Translations under genes and position numbers: made by a program
Source: Paraburkholderia ribeironis
Lineage (GTDB): Bacteria > Pseudomonadota > Gammaproteobacteria > Burkholderiales > Burkholderiaceae
Assembly (NCBI RefSeq): GCF_900019265.1
Contig: NZ_CYGX02000046.1
Coordinates: forward strand, 12,423 to 66,067
Length of the DNA: 53,645 nt
Direction of reading: 5' to 3'
Notes under the pieces: generated by a model
The model's database searches: none
Told to the model about the DNA's origin: nothing
The model's input: the letters and a program-made list of their open reading frames with translations, nothing else
Shown here: in pieces, positions 41,509 to 52,370 of the stretch
How the letters are laid out: each line of letters begins with the position of its first letter
Numbering within the stretch: the first letter of the stretch is position 1

Positions 41509-44030
41509 AGCTCTCCCGTAACGGTTTGTGGTGTCGGCGCCTCTGACCCGCCGTTGCTCGGGCCGTCCGGCTCTCCAATAGGCAGACTGCAATGAAACGT
41601 GGCGCCTGTGATGTGGCCGTCGGACTCGACATTGTTCACCACCCACAGACGGCCGCGATGCGATTCGATAATCGAACGGCAAATGTTCAGCCCCATGCCC
41701 ATGCCGTCGGACTTGGTGCTGTAAAACGGTTCGAACAGCCGCTCGGCCGTCGCTTCGTCGACGCCCGGTCCCTGGTCGACGACGCTGATGCAGACAAACC
41801 CGCCGTCCAGCCGCACGACCACGCGGATCACCGGATCGACCGCAAGCGGGCGTGCTTCGGCCATCGCTTCGGCGCCGTTCTTCAGCAGGTTGACCAGCAC
41901 CTGCTCGATCAGCACCGGGTCGACATAGATCACCGGCAGGCGCGAGCGCAGATCGGTGACGATGCGGATGCGCCGCTTGCGCGCCTCGAGCTCGGCCAGA
42001 CCCACCGCGTCCGCGACGATATCGGCGACGCGCGTGGCTTGCCGCTTGGGCTCGCTGCGCTTCACGAACTCGCGGATGCGCTTGATGATCATGCCAGCCC
42101 GCACTGCCTGCTGGGCCGTTTTTTCGAGCACCGGCAGCAGATTGTCGGGCGTCGTTCGACCGGATTTAACCAGTGCGACGGTTCCGGAGCAATAGTTATT
42201 GATTGCGGCGAGCGGCTGATTGAGCTCGTGCGCGAGCGACGAGGCCATTTCGCCCATCGTCATCAGGCGGCTGGTGAACTGCAGCTTTTCGTCCTGCTGC
42301 CGCGACAGTTCCTGGGCCTGCTTGCGGGTCGTGATGTCGGTCGCAATCTGCATTTGCGCGAGGTGGCCGTCCACCCACTGGATGTACTGGCGGCGCACTT
42401 CGAACCACTTCTGGATGCCCTGCACGTAGACTTCCTGCGCATCGGCGGTGCTTTCGGTCAATGCGGCGGCGGGCAGGCCGGCGTAAGTGTCCACCATATC
42501 GATCGAATCGGACGACGCCTGTGCGCTATCGAACCCGCCGCCCGCCAATTCCAGATGGCCGTCCGGGCGAATGCCGAACAGGTGCCGATAGTAGCGGTTG
42601 GCGAACAGCAGCTCGGCTTCGTCGGCGGCCAGCACGGACACCGCGGCGTCGAGGCTTTCGAGCACGGTGGTGAAGCGTTCGTGGGCGGCGGCGAGTTCTT
42701 CGCGAGCGCGTTTCGGCTCGGTGATGTCGGTCATCGACGACATCCAGCCGGTCTGGCGGCCCGAGCTGTCGATCAACGGCGACACGTAGAGGCGCGCATG
42801 GAACAGCGAGCCGTCCTTGCGGCGCACCCGCAATTCGAAGCCCGACGACGGCGCCTTGCCGCGCAGCGTCATGTCGAGCTGGCGCTGCATCTCGGGATAG
42901 GCGTCGCGCGGCCAGTAGGCGAACGGCGCGTTCTTGCCGACCAGGTCGCTCTCGTCCCAGCCGGTCATCCGGCAGAACGCCGGATTCACGTGGGTGATGC
43001 GGCCGTGCATGTCGAGCACGCGCATGCCGATCAGCACCGAGTTTTCCATCGCGCGGCGGAAGAACGCTTCCGCGTACAGCGCCTGCTGAGCCTCGAAGCG
43101 TTGCCGGGTGTGTTTCCACAGACTCCACAGGCTCCACAGCACGAAGCACGACAGTCCGGCCACCAGCCACACCAACGTGTTGTTGGTGAAGTTGGTCATC
43201 TGCGGGAACGCGTATACACGCACCGACATGCCCTGGCCCGGCGGATCGAGCGGCAGGTCGTAGAACATGTCGCGCGGCAGGCGCGGGCGGGTCGACGTGG
43301 TGGTCAACTCGCGGTTGTTCACGTCGATGATCGAGATCTTGTACTTGGCCGACAGCTCGGGCGGGATGTCGCGCTTGAGGATGCCTTCCACCGAGAACAC
43401 CGCGGCGATCGTGCCGAGGAACTCGCGGTCGCGGAACACTGGCGTCTGCAGCGTGATATAGCCATTGCCGAGGTCGTCGTAGATCAGCGGCGAGTACACC
43501 TGGCGGCGCGTGTTGCGCGCCTCGGCGAAGGCGGCCTTGACGGCTTCGTCCATCTGCGTGTCGTTCGGCCTCGCCAGACGCTGGCCTAGCACGGGCAGCG
43601 CGGTATTGGGCCAGCGCGGCTGCTGCTGGCTCGTGTACCAGTTCATATAGAGGATCTCGGGATGCCCCTGCATGATGTCCGTAGTCGACACCTGGAACGA
43701 ATGCGGATCGGCGTGGCCGGCGGCCAGATCGCGCGCAAGCGCCTGAATCTGTTCCTGCGCGCCGGTCATGGACAGGCGGATCTGCTGCTGCGCCCACGCG
43801 ACGTTACGGTACAGCGTGTCTTCCTGCTGCTGCTGCTCGCGCCGGTTCAGGCTCCACAGGATCAGGCTCATGACGACCAGAAAGACCAGGATCGACAGGA
43901 GCGGCGTCAGCAAATAGGAGTTCGACCACCATGGTCCATGGTGCCAGCGGGAGGACGGCGTCGAATCCGCCGACGAACCGGCGGTGCGCGCCGATCGTGC
44001 GAAAAGCCGTTCGGTCAACATGCGTGGCAT
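41505..44030 (-). CDS. membrane PAS-PAS sensor histidine kinase (FixL/DctB-like)
   Basis: This is an 841-aa sensor. A first membrane helix (about 45-65, LTPLLSILVFLVVMSLILW) and a second (about 285-305, NTLVWLVAGLSCFVLWSLW) enclose a periplasmic domain of roughly 220 residues, probably of the CHASE/double-Cache type. Two cytoplasmic PAS domains follow (about 330-450 and 455-580). The phosphoacceptor is His601 in SSLAHELNQPLAAINNYCSG, the HELNQPL variety of FixL and DctB kinases, and the ATPase domain follows (LLKNGAEAM, DQGPGVDEA, DGMGMGLNICRSI). The ligand is unknown. The stop overlaps the regulator start. The gene is divergent from aceE, with 266 bases between starts. Confidence 0.92.
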   Translation of the reverse strand: MPRMLTERLFARSARTAGSSADSTPSSRWHHGPWWSNSYLLTPLLSILVFLVVMSLILWSLNRREQQQQEDTLYRNVAWAQQQIRLSMTGAQEQIQALARDLAAGHADPHSFQVSTTDIMQGHPEILYMNWYTSQQQPRWPNTALPVLGQRLARPNDTQMDEAVKAAFAEARNTRRQVYSPLIYDDLGNGYITLQTPVFRDREFLGTIAAVFSVEGILKRDIPPELSAKYKISIIDVNNRELTTTSTRPRLPRDMFYDLPLDPPGQGMSVRVYAFPQMTNFTNNTLVWLVAGLSCFVLWSLWSLWKHTRQRFEAQQALYAEAFFRRAMENSVLIGMRVLDMHGRITHVNPAFCRMTGWDESDLVGKNAPFAYWPRDAYPEMQRQLDMTLRGKAPSSGFELRVRRKDGSLFHARLYVSPLIDSSGRQTGWMSSMTDITEPKRAREELAAAHERFTTVLESLDAAVSVLAADEAELLFANRYYRHLFGIRPDGHLELAGGGFDSAQASSDSIDMVDTYAGLPAAALTESTADAQEVYVQGIQKWFEVRRQYIQWVDGHLAQMQIATDITTRKQAQELSRQQDEKLQFTSRLMTMGEMASSLAHELNQPLAAINNYCSGTVALVKSGRTTPDNLLPVLEKTAQQAVRAGMIIKRIREFVKRSEPKRQATRVADIVADAVGLAELEARKRRIRIVTDLRSRLPVIYVDPVLIEQVLVNLLKNGAEAMAEARPLAVDPVIRVVVRLDGGFVCISVVDQGPGVDEATAERLFEPFYSTKSDGMGMGLNICRSIIESHRGRLWVVNNVESDGHITGATFHCSLPIGEPDGPSNGGSEAPTPQTVTGEL

Positions 44031-44140
44031 TGTAGCTCAGCGCGTGCCTGACAAAAGGCGCAAAAAGGCACGGACAGTACCACTAATCGGCGCAAACTAG
44101 CCGACGTATCCGTCGATCGGCAGTCAAACCAGGGTGCGCC

Positions 44141-44194
44141 GCAACAAATTTTCGCATTATGAGATTTGATCTCGTAATTTGAAAATTTTGTTGC
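44141..44194. promoter_or_regulatory. large imperfect dyad upstream of aceE, candidate operator
   Basis: The left arm 44141-44165 (starts GCAACAAATTTTC, ends GAGAT) and right arm 44169-44194 (starts ATCTC, ends GAAAATTTTGTTGC) are inverted copies with 22 matching positions, three mismatches and one gap, around TTG. It lies between the divergent kinase and aceE genes and overlaps the predicted -35 of aceE. Confidence 0.7.
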
Positions 44195-44220
44195 GTGGAC
44201 GTCGGGACCCTTATTACAAT
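44191..44220 (+). promoter_or_regulatory. predicted sigma-70 promoter of the aceE operon
   Basis: TTGCGT (44191-44196), an 18-base spacer and TACAAT (44215-44220) lie 77 bases before ATG 44297. The -35 box lies inside the right end of the dyad at 44141-44194, which suggests repression by a factor bound there. Confidence 0.6.
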
Positions 44221-44296
44221 CGGCCGAAGCTGCCGCGGCCGTGCTTCGTCCGCGCCGTCTGTTCACAGAGCGTTCCTCTATACCCAGGAGACGAGC

Positions 44297-46993
<2,697 letters not shown>

Positions 46994-47074
46994 GGCATCC
47001 TTCCCCGTGTGCCACGGCGCACGCGCCTGCCCCACCAGGGGCGGGTTGCGTGCGCGGCCCAGGAGACACTAACA

Positions 47075-48745
47075 ATGAGTCAAGCGATCGAAGTCAAGGT
47101 GCCGGACATCGGCGATTACAAGGACATCCCTGTGATCGAGGTGCTGGTGAAGGCGGGTGACACCGTCGAGAAAGAGCAATCGCTCGTTACGCTGGAGTCC
47201 GACAAGGCGACCATGGACGTGCCGAGTTCGGCGGCCGGCGTGGTCAAGGAAGTGAAGGTCAAGGTCGGCGACAACGTCTCGGAAGGTTCGCTGATCGTCG
47301 TGCTGGATGGTGCCGCTGGCGGCGCGGCTGCAGCTGCTCCGGCTGCTGCACCTGCTCCGGCGCCTGCCGCTGCACCGGCTGCTGCACCCGCACCGGCACC
47401 AGCTGCGGCGCCTGCTGCGAGCGGCGGTGGTCTGCAAGAAGTCAAAGTGCCGGATATCGGCGACTACAAAGACATTCCCGTGATCGAAGTCGCGGTGAAG
47501 GTCGGCGATCGCGTCGAGAAAGAGCAGTCGCTGGTGACGCTCGAATCCGACAAGGCGACCATGGACGTGCCGAGCTCGGCGGCCGGCGTCGTCAAGGAAG
47601 TGAAGGTCAAGGTTGGCGACACCGTATCGGAAGGCTCGGTGATCGTCGTCGTGGAAGCGGAAGGCGCCGCTGCCGCTGCGCCGGCTGCCGCGCCGGCCGC
47701 GAAGAAGGAAGCGCTCGAGAAGCCGTCCGACGCGCCGGTGGCACCGTCGCTCGCGCCGGCAGGCGCGCCGTCGGCGCTCGCGCAGGCGCCGCTGATCCCG
47801 GCTGGCGAAGGCGGCTCGCGCCGTCCGAGTCATGCGTCGCCGTCGGTGCGCAAGTTCGCGCGTGAACTCGGCGTGGACGTGACCCAGGTGCAGGGCACCG
47901 GACCGAAGGGCCGCATTACGCAAGCCGACGTGACCGCGTTCATCAAGGGTGTGATGACCGGTCAGCGTGCTGCGCCGGCTGGCGCGGCGGCACCGGCTGC
48001 CGGTGGTGGCGAGCTGAATCTGCTGCCGTGGCCGAAGGTCGACTTCACGAAGTTCGGACCGATCGATCCGAAGCCGCTGTCGCGCATCAAGAAGATTTCC
48101 GGCGCGAACCTGCATCGCAACTGGGTGATGATTCCGCATGTCACGAACAACGACGAAGCGGACATCACCGAACTCGAAGCGCTGCGCGTGCAGTTGAACA
48201 AGGAAAACGAAAAGGCCGGCGTGAAGATCACGATGCTGGCGTTCGTGATCAAGGCGGTGGTGTCGGCCCTGAAGAAATTCCCGACCTTCAACGCGAGCCT
48301 CGACGGCGACAACCTCGTGTTCAAGCAGTACTACCACGTGGGCTTCGCCGCCGATACGCCGAACGGTCTGATGGTGCCGGTGATTCGCGATGCGGACAAG
48401 AAAGGTCTGGTCGAGATCGCGAAGGAAATGGCCGAGCTGTCGAAGGCCGCACGCGAGGGCAAGCTCAAGCCGGACCAGATGCAGGGTGGCTGCTTCTCGA
48501 TCTCGTCGCTGGGCGGGATTGGTGGCACGCATTTCACGCCGATCATCAACGCGCCTGAAGTCGCCATTCTCGGTCTGTCGCGTGGTGCGATGAAGCCGGT
48601 GTGGGACGGCAAGCAGTTCGTGCCGCGCCTGACACTGCCGCTGTCCCTGTCGTACGACCATCGTGTGATCGACGGGGCGGAAGCGGCGCGCTTCAATGCC
48701 TATCTGGGTGCGATTCTTGCCGATTTCCGGCGTGTGATTCTTTGA
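47075..48745 (+). CDS. aceF: dihydrolipoamide acetyltransferase E2 with two lipoyl domains (AceF)
   Basis: This 556-aa core subunit of the pyruvate dehydrogenase complex has two N-terminal lipoyl domains (about 3-75 and 123-195), each with the lipoylated Lys in ESDKATMDVPS. They are joined by Ala/Pro-rich linkers. Then comes the subunit-binding domain (SPSVRKFARELGVDV) and the acyltransferase domain, whose catalytic His and Asp are in SYDHRVIDGAEAA. The two lipoyl domains are nearly identical, with about six or seven differences in the first 70 residues. E. coli has three such domains. GGAGAC precedes ATG 47075, 81 bases after the aceE stop. Confidence 0.98.
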   Translation: MSQAIEVKVPDIGDYKDIPVIEVLVKAGDTVEKEQSLVTLESDKATMDVPSSAAGVVKEVKVKVGDNVSEGSLIVVLDGAAGGAAAAAPAAAPAPAPAAAPAAAPAPAPAAAPAASGGGLQEVKVPDIGDYKDIPVIEVAVKVGDRVEKEQSLVTLESDKATMDVPSSAAGVVKEVKVKVGDTVSEGSVIVVVEAEGAAAAAPAAAPAAKKEALEKPSDAPVAPSLAPAGAPSALAQAPLIPAGEGGSRRPSHASPSVRKFARELGVDVTQVQGTGPKGRITQADVTAFIKGVMTGQRAAPAGAAAPAAGGGELNLLPWPKVDFTKFGPIDPKPLSRIKKISGANLHRNWVMIPHVTNNDEADITELEALRVQLNKENEKAGVKITMLAFVIKAVVSALKKFPTFNASLDGDNLVFKQYYHVGFAADTPNGLMVPVIRDADKKGLVEIAKEMAELSKAAREGKLKPDQMQGGCFSISSLGGIGGTHFTPIINAPEVAILGLSRGAMKPVWDGKQFVPRLTLPLSLSYDHRVIDGAEAARFNAYLGAILADFRRVIL

Positions 48746-48855
48746 CCGGTTGCTGAGGTTTCTGCTGGAGACGCGGGTCGCCTGGGTTATCCGCGTCTTC
48801 CTGTTTGCGCTCTTTGCGCGCAGCTCATCGCCGATCAATAAGAGAAGGGGACACC

Positions 48856-50640
48856 ATGAGTCTCGTCGAAGTAAAAGTACCGGATATCGGTGACTTCAAG
48901 GACGTCGATGTCATCGAAGTCAACATCAAGCCGGGCGATGTCATCGAAAAAGAACAGTCGCTGATGACGCTCGAGTCCGATAAGGCCTCGATGGAAGTGC
49001 CGAGCGATACCGCAGGCACGGTCAAGGAAGTACGCATCAAAGCCGGCGACAAGGTTTCGCAAGGCACGGTGATCGCGCTCGTCGAGGCATCGGCGGAAGC
49101 GGCTCCCGCGAAAGCCGCGCCTCAGCAAGCCGAGAAGGTGCCGGCGCAAGCCGCGCCCGCTCCGGCGCCGCAGGCTGCCGAAGGTTCGAAAGCCGCTGCT
49201 CCGCAAGCCGGCAGCTTCTCCGGCAGCGCGGATATCGAGTGCGACATGCTCGTGCTCGGCTCGGGCCCCGGCGGCTATTCGGCCGCGTTCCGTTCGGCCG
49301 ATCTCGGCATGAAGACGGTGCTGGTCGAGCGTTATTCGACGCTCGGCGGCGTCTGTCTGAACGTTGGCTGCATTCCGTCGAAAGCGCTGCTGCACACGGC
49401 GCTCGTCATCGACGAAGCCGAAGAACTCGCCGCGCACGGCATCTCGTTCGGCAAGCCGCAGATCGATCTCGACAAACTGCGCGACTTCAAGTCGGGTGTC
49501 GTCAAGAAGCTGACCGGCGGTCTCGCGGGCATGGCCAAGATGCGCAAGGTCGAAGTGGTGACGGGTACCGGCTCGTTCGTCGACCCGCATCACATGGAAG
49601 TGCAGACCGAAGGCGGCAAGAAGGTCGTCAAGTTCAAACAGGCGATCATCGCCGCGGGCTCGGAAGCGGTGAAGCTGCCGTTCATTCCGGAAGACCCGCG
49701 GGTGGTCGATTCGACCGGCGCGCTGGAACTGCGGCAGATTCCGCAACGCATGCTGGTGATCGGCGGCGGCATCATCGGTCTGGAAATGGCGACGGTGTAC
49801 GCGACGCTCGGCGCGAAGATCGACGTGGTCGAAATGCTCGACGTTCTGATGGCCGGCGCGGACCGCGATCTGGTCAAGGTCTGGGAGAAGTACAACAGCA
49901 AGCGTTTCGCGAACGTCATGCTGAAGACCAAAAGCGCCGCGGCCGAAGCCAAAGAAGACGGCATCTACGTGTCGTTCGAAGGCGAACAGGCACCGGCCGA
50001 AGCGCAGCGCTACGACCTCGTGCTGGTGGCGGTCGGCCGCACGCCGAACGGCAACAGAATCGGCGCGGACAAGGCCGGCGTCGCGGTCACGCAGCGCGGC
50101 TTCATCGACGTCGACAAGCAGATGCGCACCAACGTGCCGCATATTTTCGCGATCGGCGATATCGTCGGCCAGCCGATGCTCGCGCACAAGGCGGTGCACG
50201 AAGGCCACGTTGCCGCCGAAGCCGCACACGGCGAGAAGGCGTACTTCGACGCGCTGCAGATTCCGTCGGTGGCTTATACCGATCCGGAAGTGGCGTGGGC
50301 CGGCAAGACGGAAGACGAGTTGAAGGCGGGCGGCATCAAGTACGGCAAAGCAGTGTTCCCGTGGGCCGCGTCGGGCCGCGCGATCGCCAATGGCCGCGAA
50401 GAAGGCTTCACGAAGCTGCTGTTCGACGAGGAGACGCATCGCGTGATCGGCGGCGGGATCGTCGGTCTGAATGCGGGCGACCTGATCAGCGAAATCTGTC
50501 TCGCGGTAGAGATGGGCGCGGATGCAACGGACATCGGCAAGACGATCCATCCGCATCCGACGCTCGGCGAATCGATCGGCATGGCCGCCGAGTTGTATGA
50601 AGGCGTCTGTACCGACTTGCCGCCGCAGAAGAAGAAGTAA
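48856..50640 (+). CDS. lpdA: dihydrolipoamide dehydrogenase E3 with N-terminal lipoyl domain
   Basis: This 594-aa E3 subunit reoxidises the lipoyl groups with FAD and NAD. An extra lipoyl domain leads (VPDIGDFKDVDVIEVNIKPG, Lys in ESDKASMEVPS), joined by an Ala/Pro linker of about 45 residues. The flavoprotein follows: MLVLGSGPGGYSAAFRSADL, the redox Cys pair in GGVCLNVGCIPSKALLH, LVIGGGIIGLEMATVYATLG, IFAIGDIVGQPMLAHKA and the C-terminal HPHPTLGESIG with the active-site His/Glu. A lipoyl domain on E3 is known from Neisseria and Cupriavidus complexes, so this layout is normal for the group. A GAGAAGGGG ribosome site precedes ATG 48856. Confidence 0.97.
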   Translation: MSLVEVKVPDIGDFKDVDVIEVNIKPGDVIEKEQSLMTLESDKASMEVPSDTAGTVKEVRIKAGDKVSQGTVIALVEASAEAAPAKAAPQQAEKVPAQAAPAPAPQAAEGSKAAAPQAGSFSGSADIECDMLVLGSGPGGYSAAFRSADLGMKTVLVERYSTLGGVCLNVGCIPSKALLHTALVIDEAEELAAHGISFGKPQIDLDKLRDFKSGVVKKLTGGLAGMAKMRKVEVVTGTGSFVDPHHMEVQTEGGKKVVKFKQAIIAAGSEAVKLPFIPEDPRVVDSTGALELRQIPQRMLVIGGGIIGLEMATVYATLGAKIDVVEMLDVLMAGADRDLVKVWEKYNSKRFANVMLKTKSAAAEAKEDGIYVSFEGEQAPAEAQRYDLVLVAVGRTPNGNRIGADKAGVAVTQRGFIDVDKQMRTNVPHIFAIGDIVGQPMLAHKAVHEGHVAAEAAHGEKAYFDALQIPSVAYTDPEVAWAGKTEDELKAGGIKYGKAVFPWAASGRAIANGREEGFTKLLFDEETHRVIGGGIVGLNAGDLISEICLAVEMGADATDIGKTIHPHPTLGESIGMAAELYEGVCTDLPPQKKK

Positions 50641-50693
50641 TGCTATTCGGCCCGTCTGCATGCAGGCGGGCTCGAAGAGCCTGAGGCAAAGGC

Positions 50694-50733
50694 AAAAAAA
50701 CGGCGCGCCCTGTGAGGGGCGCGCCGTTTTTTT
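50694..50733. terminator. strong terminator after the pyruvate dehydrogenase operon
   Basis: An A run, the arm CGGCGCGCCC (50701-50710), loop TGTGA, the complementary arm to 50726 and seven T make a strong rho-independent terminator that also works on the other strand. Confidence 0.95.
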
Positions 50734-50833
50734 GTGTGGTCGCGAGAAGCAGCGCAGGGCGCTGAGCTTGCGTCGATGCACGACGCCACACACAGCCTCA
50801 CCACGCGTTAGCCGACCGAAAGAAGATCGGCCG

Positions 50834-50860
50834 CAAAAAAATCCCGGCCTTGCGCCGGGC
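50834..50860 (-). terminator. intrinsic terminator downstream of the phasin gene
   Basis: On the minus strand CCCGGC and GCCGGG (50843-50859) pair and are followed by seven T (A run at 50835-50841). It ends the phasin transcript. A second hairpin, CGATACGTT with AACGTATCG, lies at 50864-50885. Confidence 0.85.
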
Positions 50861-50946
50861 AAACGATACGTTATTCAACGTATCGGAGCGTTGGGCCAAT
50901 CAAACCGTGCGAGCGGCAACGGCACGACGCTATTGCTTGCGGTAAC

Positions 50947-50974
50947 GCCGGCACAGCGCGTGAGCTGTGCCGGC
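50947..50974. repeat. perfect 11-bp hairpin behind the phasin gene
   Basis: GCCGGCACAGC (50947-50957) pairs fully with GCTGTGCCGGC (50964-50974) around GCGTGA, 48 bases past the phasin stop. It probably stabilises the 3' end of the message. Confidence 0.7.
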
Positions 50975-51021
50975 GCGAGGTGATGCCTGCAGTGATATTC
51001 GAGGTGCTGCTTGCCTGTAGC

Positions 51022-51594
51022 TTAGACTGCCTTCTTGGCCGAGCGCGATGCTTGCGCAGCGGCTTGCGAAGCTGCCTTCGATGCGGCGGTAGCGGCTGCA
51101 TTGAAGTTGCTTTCGGCGATTTCGACGGCTTGCTTGGTCGCCTTGTGGACCGTTTCGTACGTGGTGTTGGCGGCGGTGATGGCCGACTTCATCACGGCGA
51201 CAGCGGTTTCCGAACCGGCCGGCGCATTCTTCGCGACGTTTTCGACGAGCGACTGGACCTTGCGGTTCTGCTCTTCGAATTGTGCTTCGGCGACGCGGGT
51301 GAATTCGCCGTGCGTTGCCGAGACGATTTCGTACACGTGACGGCCGTACGACAGCGCCTTTTCAGCCACCGGCTGTGCGAGGTTTGCCTGCAGCGCCAGC
51401 AGTTCTTGCGCGTCCTTCACCGACAGCGCGCGTTGGGTATTTTCCTGGCTTTCGGCGAGCGTCGACTTCACGACTTGCAGGTTCAGCTCAACCAGCTTTT
51501 CGAGGCCTTCAAATGCTTTGGTCGTCAGGCCGAACAGCGTGTCGAAGTTGGCTTTCTGGGCTGCGGCGAATTGCTCAGGGGTCAGCAGAGTCAT
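51022..51594 (-). CDS. phaP: phasin family protein (PhaP)
   Basis: This 190-aa helical amphipathic protein coats polyhydroxybutyrate granules and helps control their number and size. The family pattern is clear: LTPEQFAAAQKANFDTLFGL, AFEGLEKLVELNLQVVK, ENTQRALSVKDAQELLALQ and a C-terminal Ala/Lys/Ser-rich tail (AASKAASQAAAQASRSAKKA) like those of Burkholderia and Cupriavidus phasins. A predicted promoter (TTGACA-N16-TAAAAT) lies about 115 bases upstream, with TGC-N3-GCA elements on both sides that could bind PhaR. Terminators follow it. Confidence 0.95.
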   Translation of the reverse strand: MTLLTPEQFAAAQKANFDTLFGLTTKAFEGLEKLVELNLQVVKSTLAESQENTQRALSVKDAQELLALQANLAQPVAEKALSYGRHVYEIVSATHGEFTRVAEAQFEEQNRKVQSLVENVAKNAPAGSETAVAVMKSAITAANTTYETVHKATKQAVEIAESNFNAAATAASKAASQAAAQASRSAKKAV

Positions 51595-51687
51595 GGTTTA
51601 CGCTCCTGGATCGCGGTCTGTCTGTGCGGACCGCATTGGGTGGGTGGGGAGGCGCGGTGAAGCGCCCCTCCGGACCGCGATGTATTG

Positions 51688-51758
51688 TGCATCGCAGCAA
51701 TAGTTCCTATTTTAGGATGGTCGCGATGAATGTCAAGTGTTTTTTGTGCGTTGCACAA
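51688..51758 (-). promoter_or_regulatory. phasin promoter with PhaR-type elements
   Basis: On the minus strand, TTGACA (51731-51736), a 16-base spacer and TAAAAT (51709-51714) form a good sigma-70 promoter. Upstream of it is the dyad TTGTGC-GTT-GCACAA (51744-51758), and in the early transcribed region TGC-ATC-GCA (51688-51696). Both contain TGC-N3-GCA, the type of element bound by PhaR of Paracoccus (established); binding here is inference. Confidence 0.65.
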
Positions 51759-52370
51759 GTTTAAGAAACTGTTGATAAAACAATACGTTATGCAGTAGGC
51801 ATGACATTAATATGACGCCATCGAATTTTGACGTCCCGATCGCGTCGGTGCAGCAAAAAATGCCAGGCATTGCCGGTCTGTCAGGACAATTTTTACCGCC
51901 TGAACCGGTGCCAGCGGCCAGAGCACGATACGTGGTAAAAAGCTAGGTGATTGGCGGATTTCATGTAAACCAGAAACTGTCACGGAACGTTAATGCCGCA
52001 TGGCGGTCGAACGCGCGCTGGTTTGCAGCAGGTTTTTAACAGGCTGGTCGCGGCACTCCGGCGACTTCCTGTTGCAGTGGCGGACGCACCGGCCGCTGTC
52101 GCTCTAACAGTATTTCCCCTCATCAAGGTTGTCTCGAAATTGCCGTTATGCTGCAAGAATCTCCTCGATTCCTCGCGCGCGCGGCGGCAATGGTGAGGCC
52201 TGACGCGCTGACGATCGTTTTTTTCGATCGGCGCGCGGCACTTATTCGCGTTTTTGCGATCGGAGCTTATAAGCTGGTTTAAAGAGCGCTCATAAGTGCT
52301 TCAAATTGCTAATTTTTCGTTGTTTTACTACACTTGCGGAAAAACTCTCGCCGCTCCCTATCGAACACCC
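51759..52370. other. intergenic region, phasin promoter to endopeptidase gene
   Basis: These 612 bases hold no supported gene. Notable points are an AT-rich patch after 51759, two CGATCG hexamers around a T run (52212-52230), and the palindrome AGCTTATAAGCT (52265-52276). The promoter of the endopeptidase gene must lie here but could not be fixed. A 67-codon ORF at 51993-52196 lacks a ribosome site and homology features. Confidence 0.4.

Noticed and set aside
44141..44194. Standard PdhR operator
   Set aside because: The dyad is far longer and lacks the known PdhR core pattern, so only a generic operator is claimed.
47069..48838. Minus-strand ORF of 589 codons opposite aceF
   Set aside because: Antisense shadow; Arg/His-rich, low complexity over the Ala/Pro linkers.
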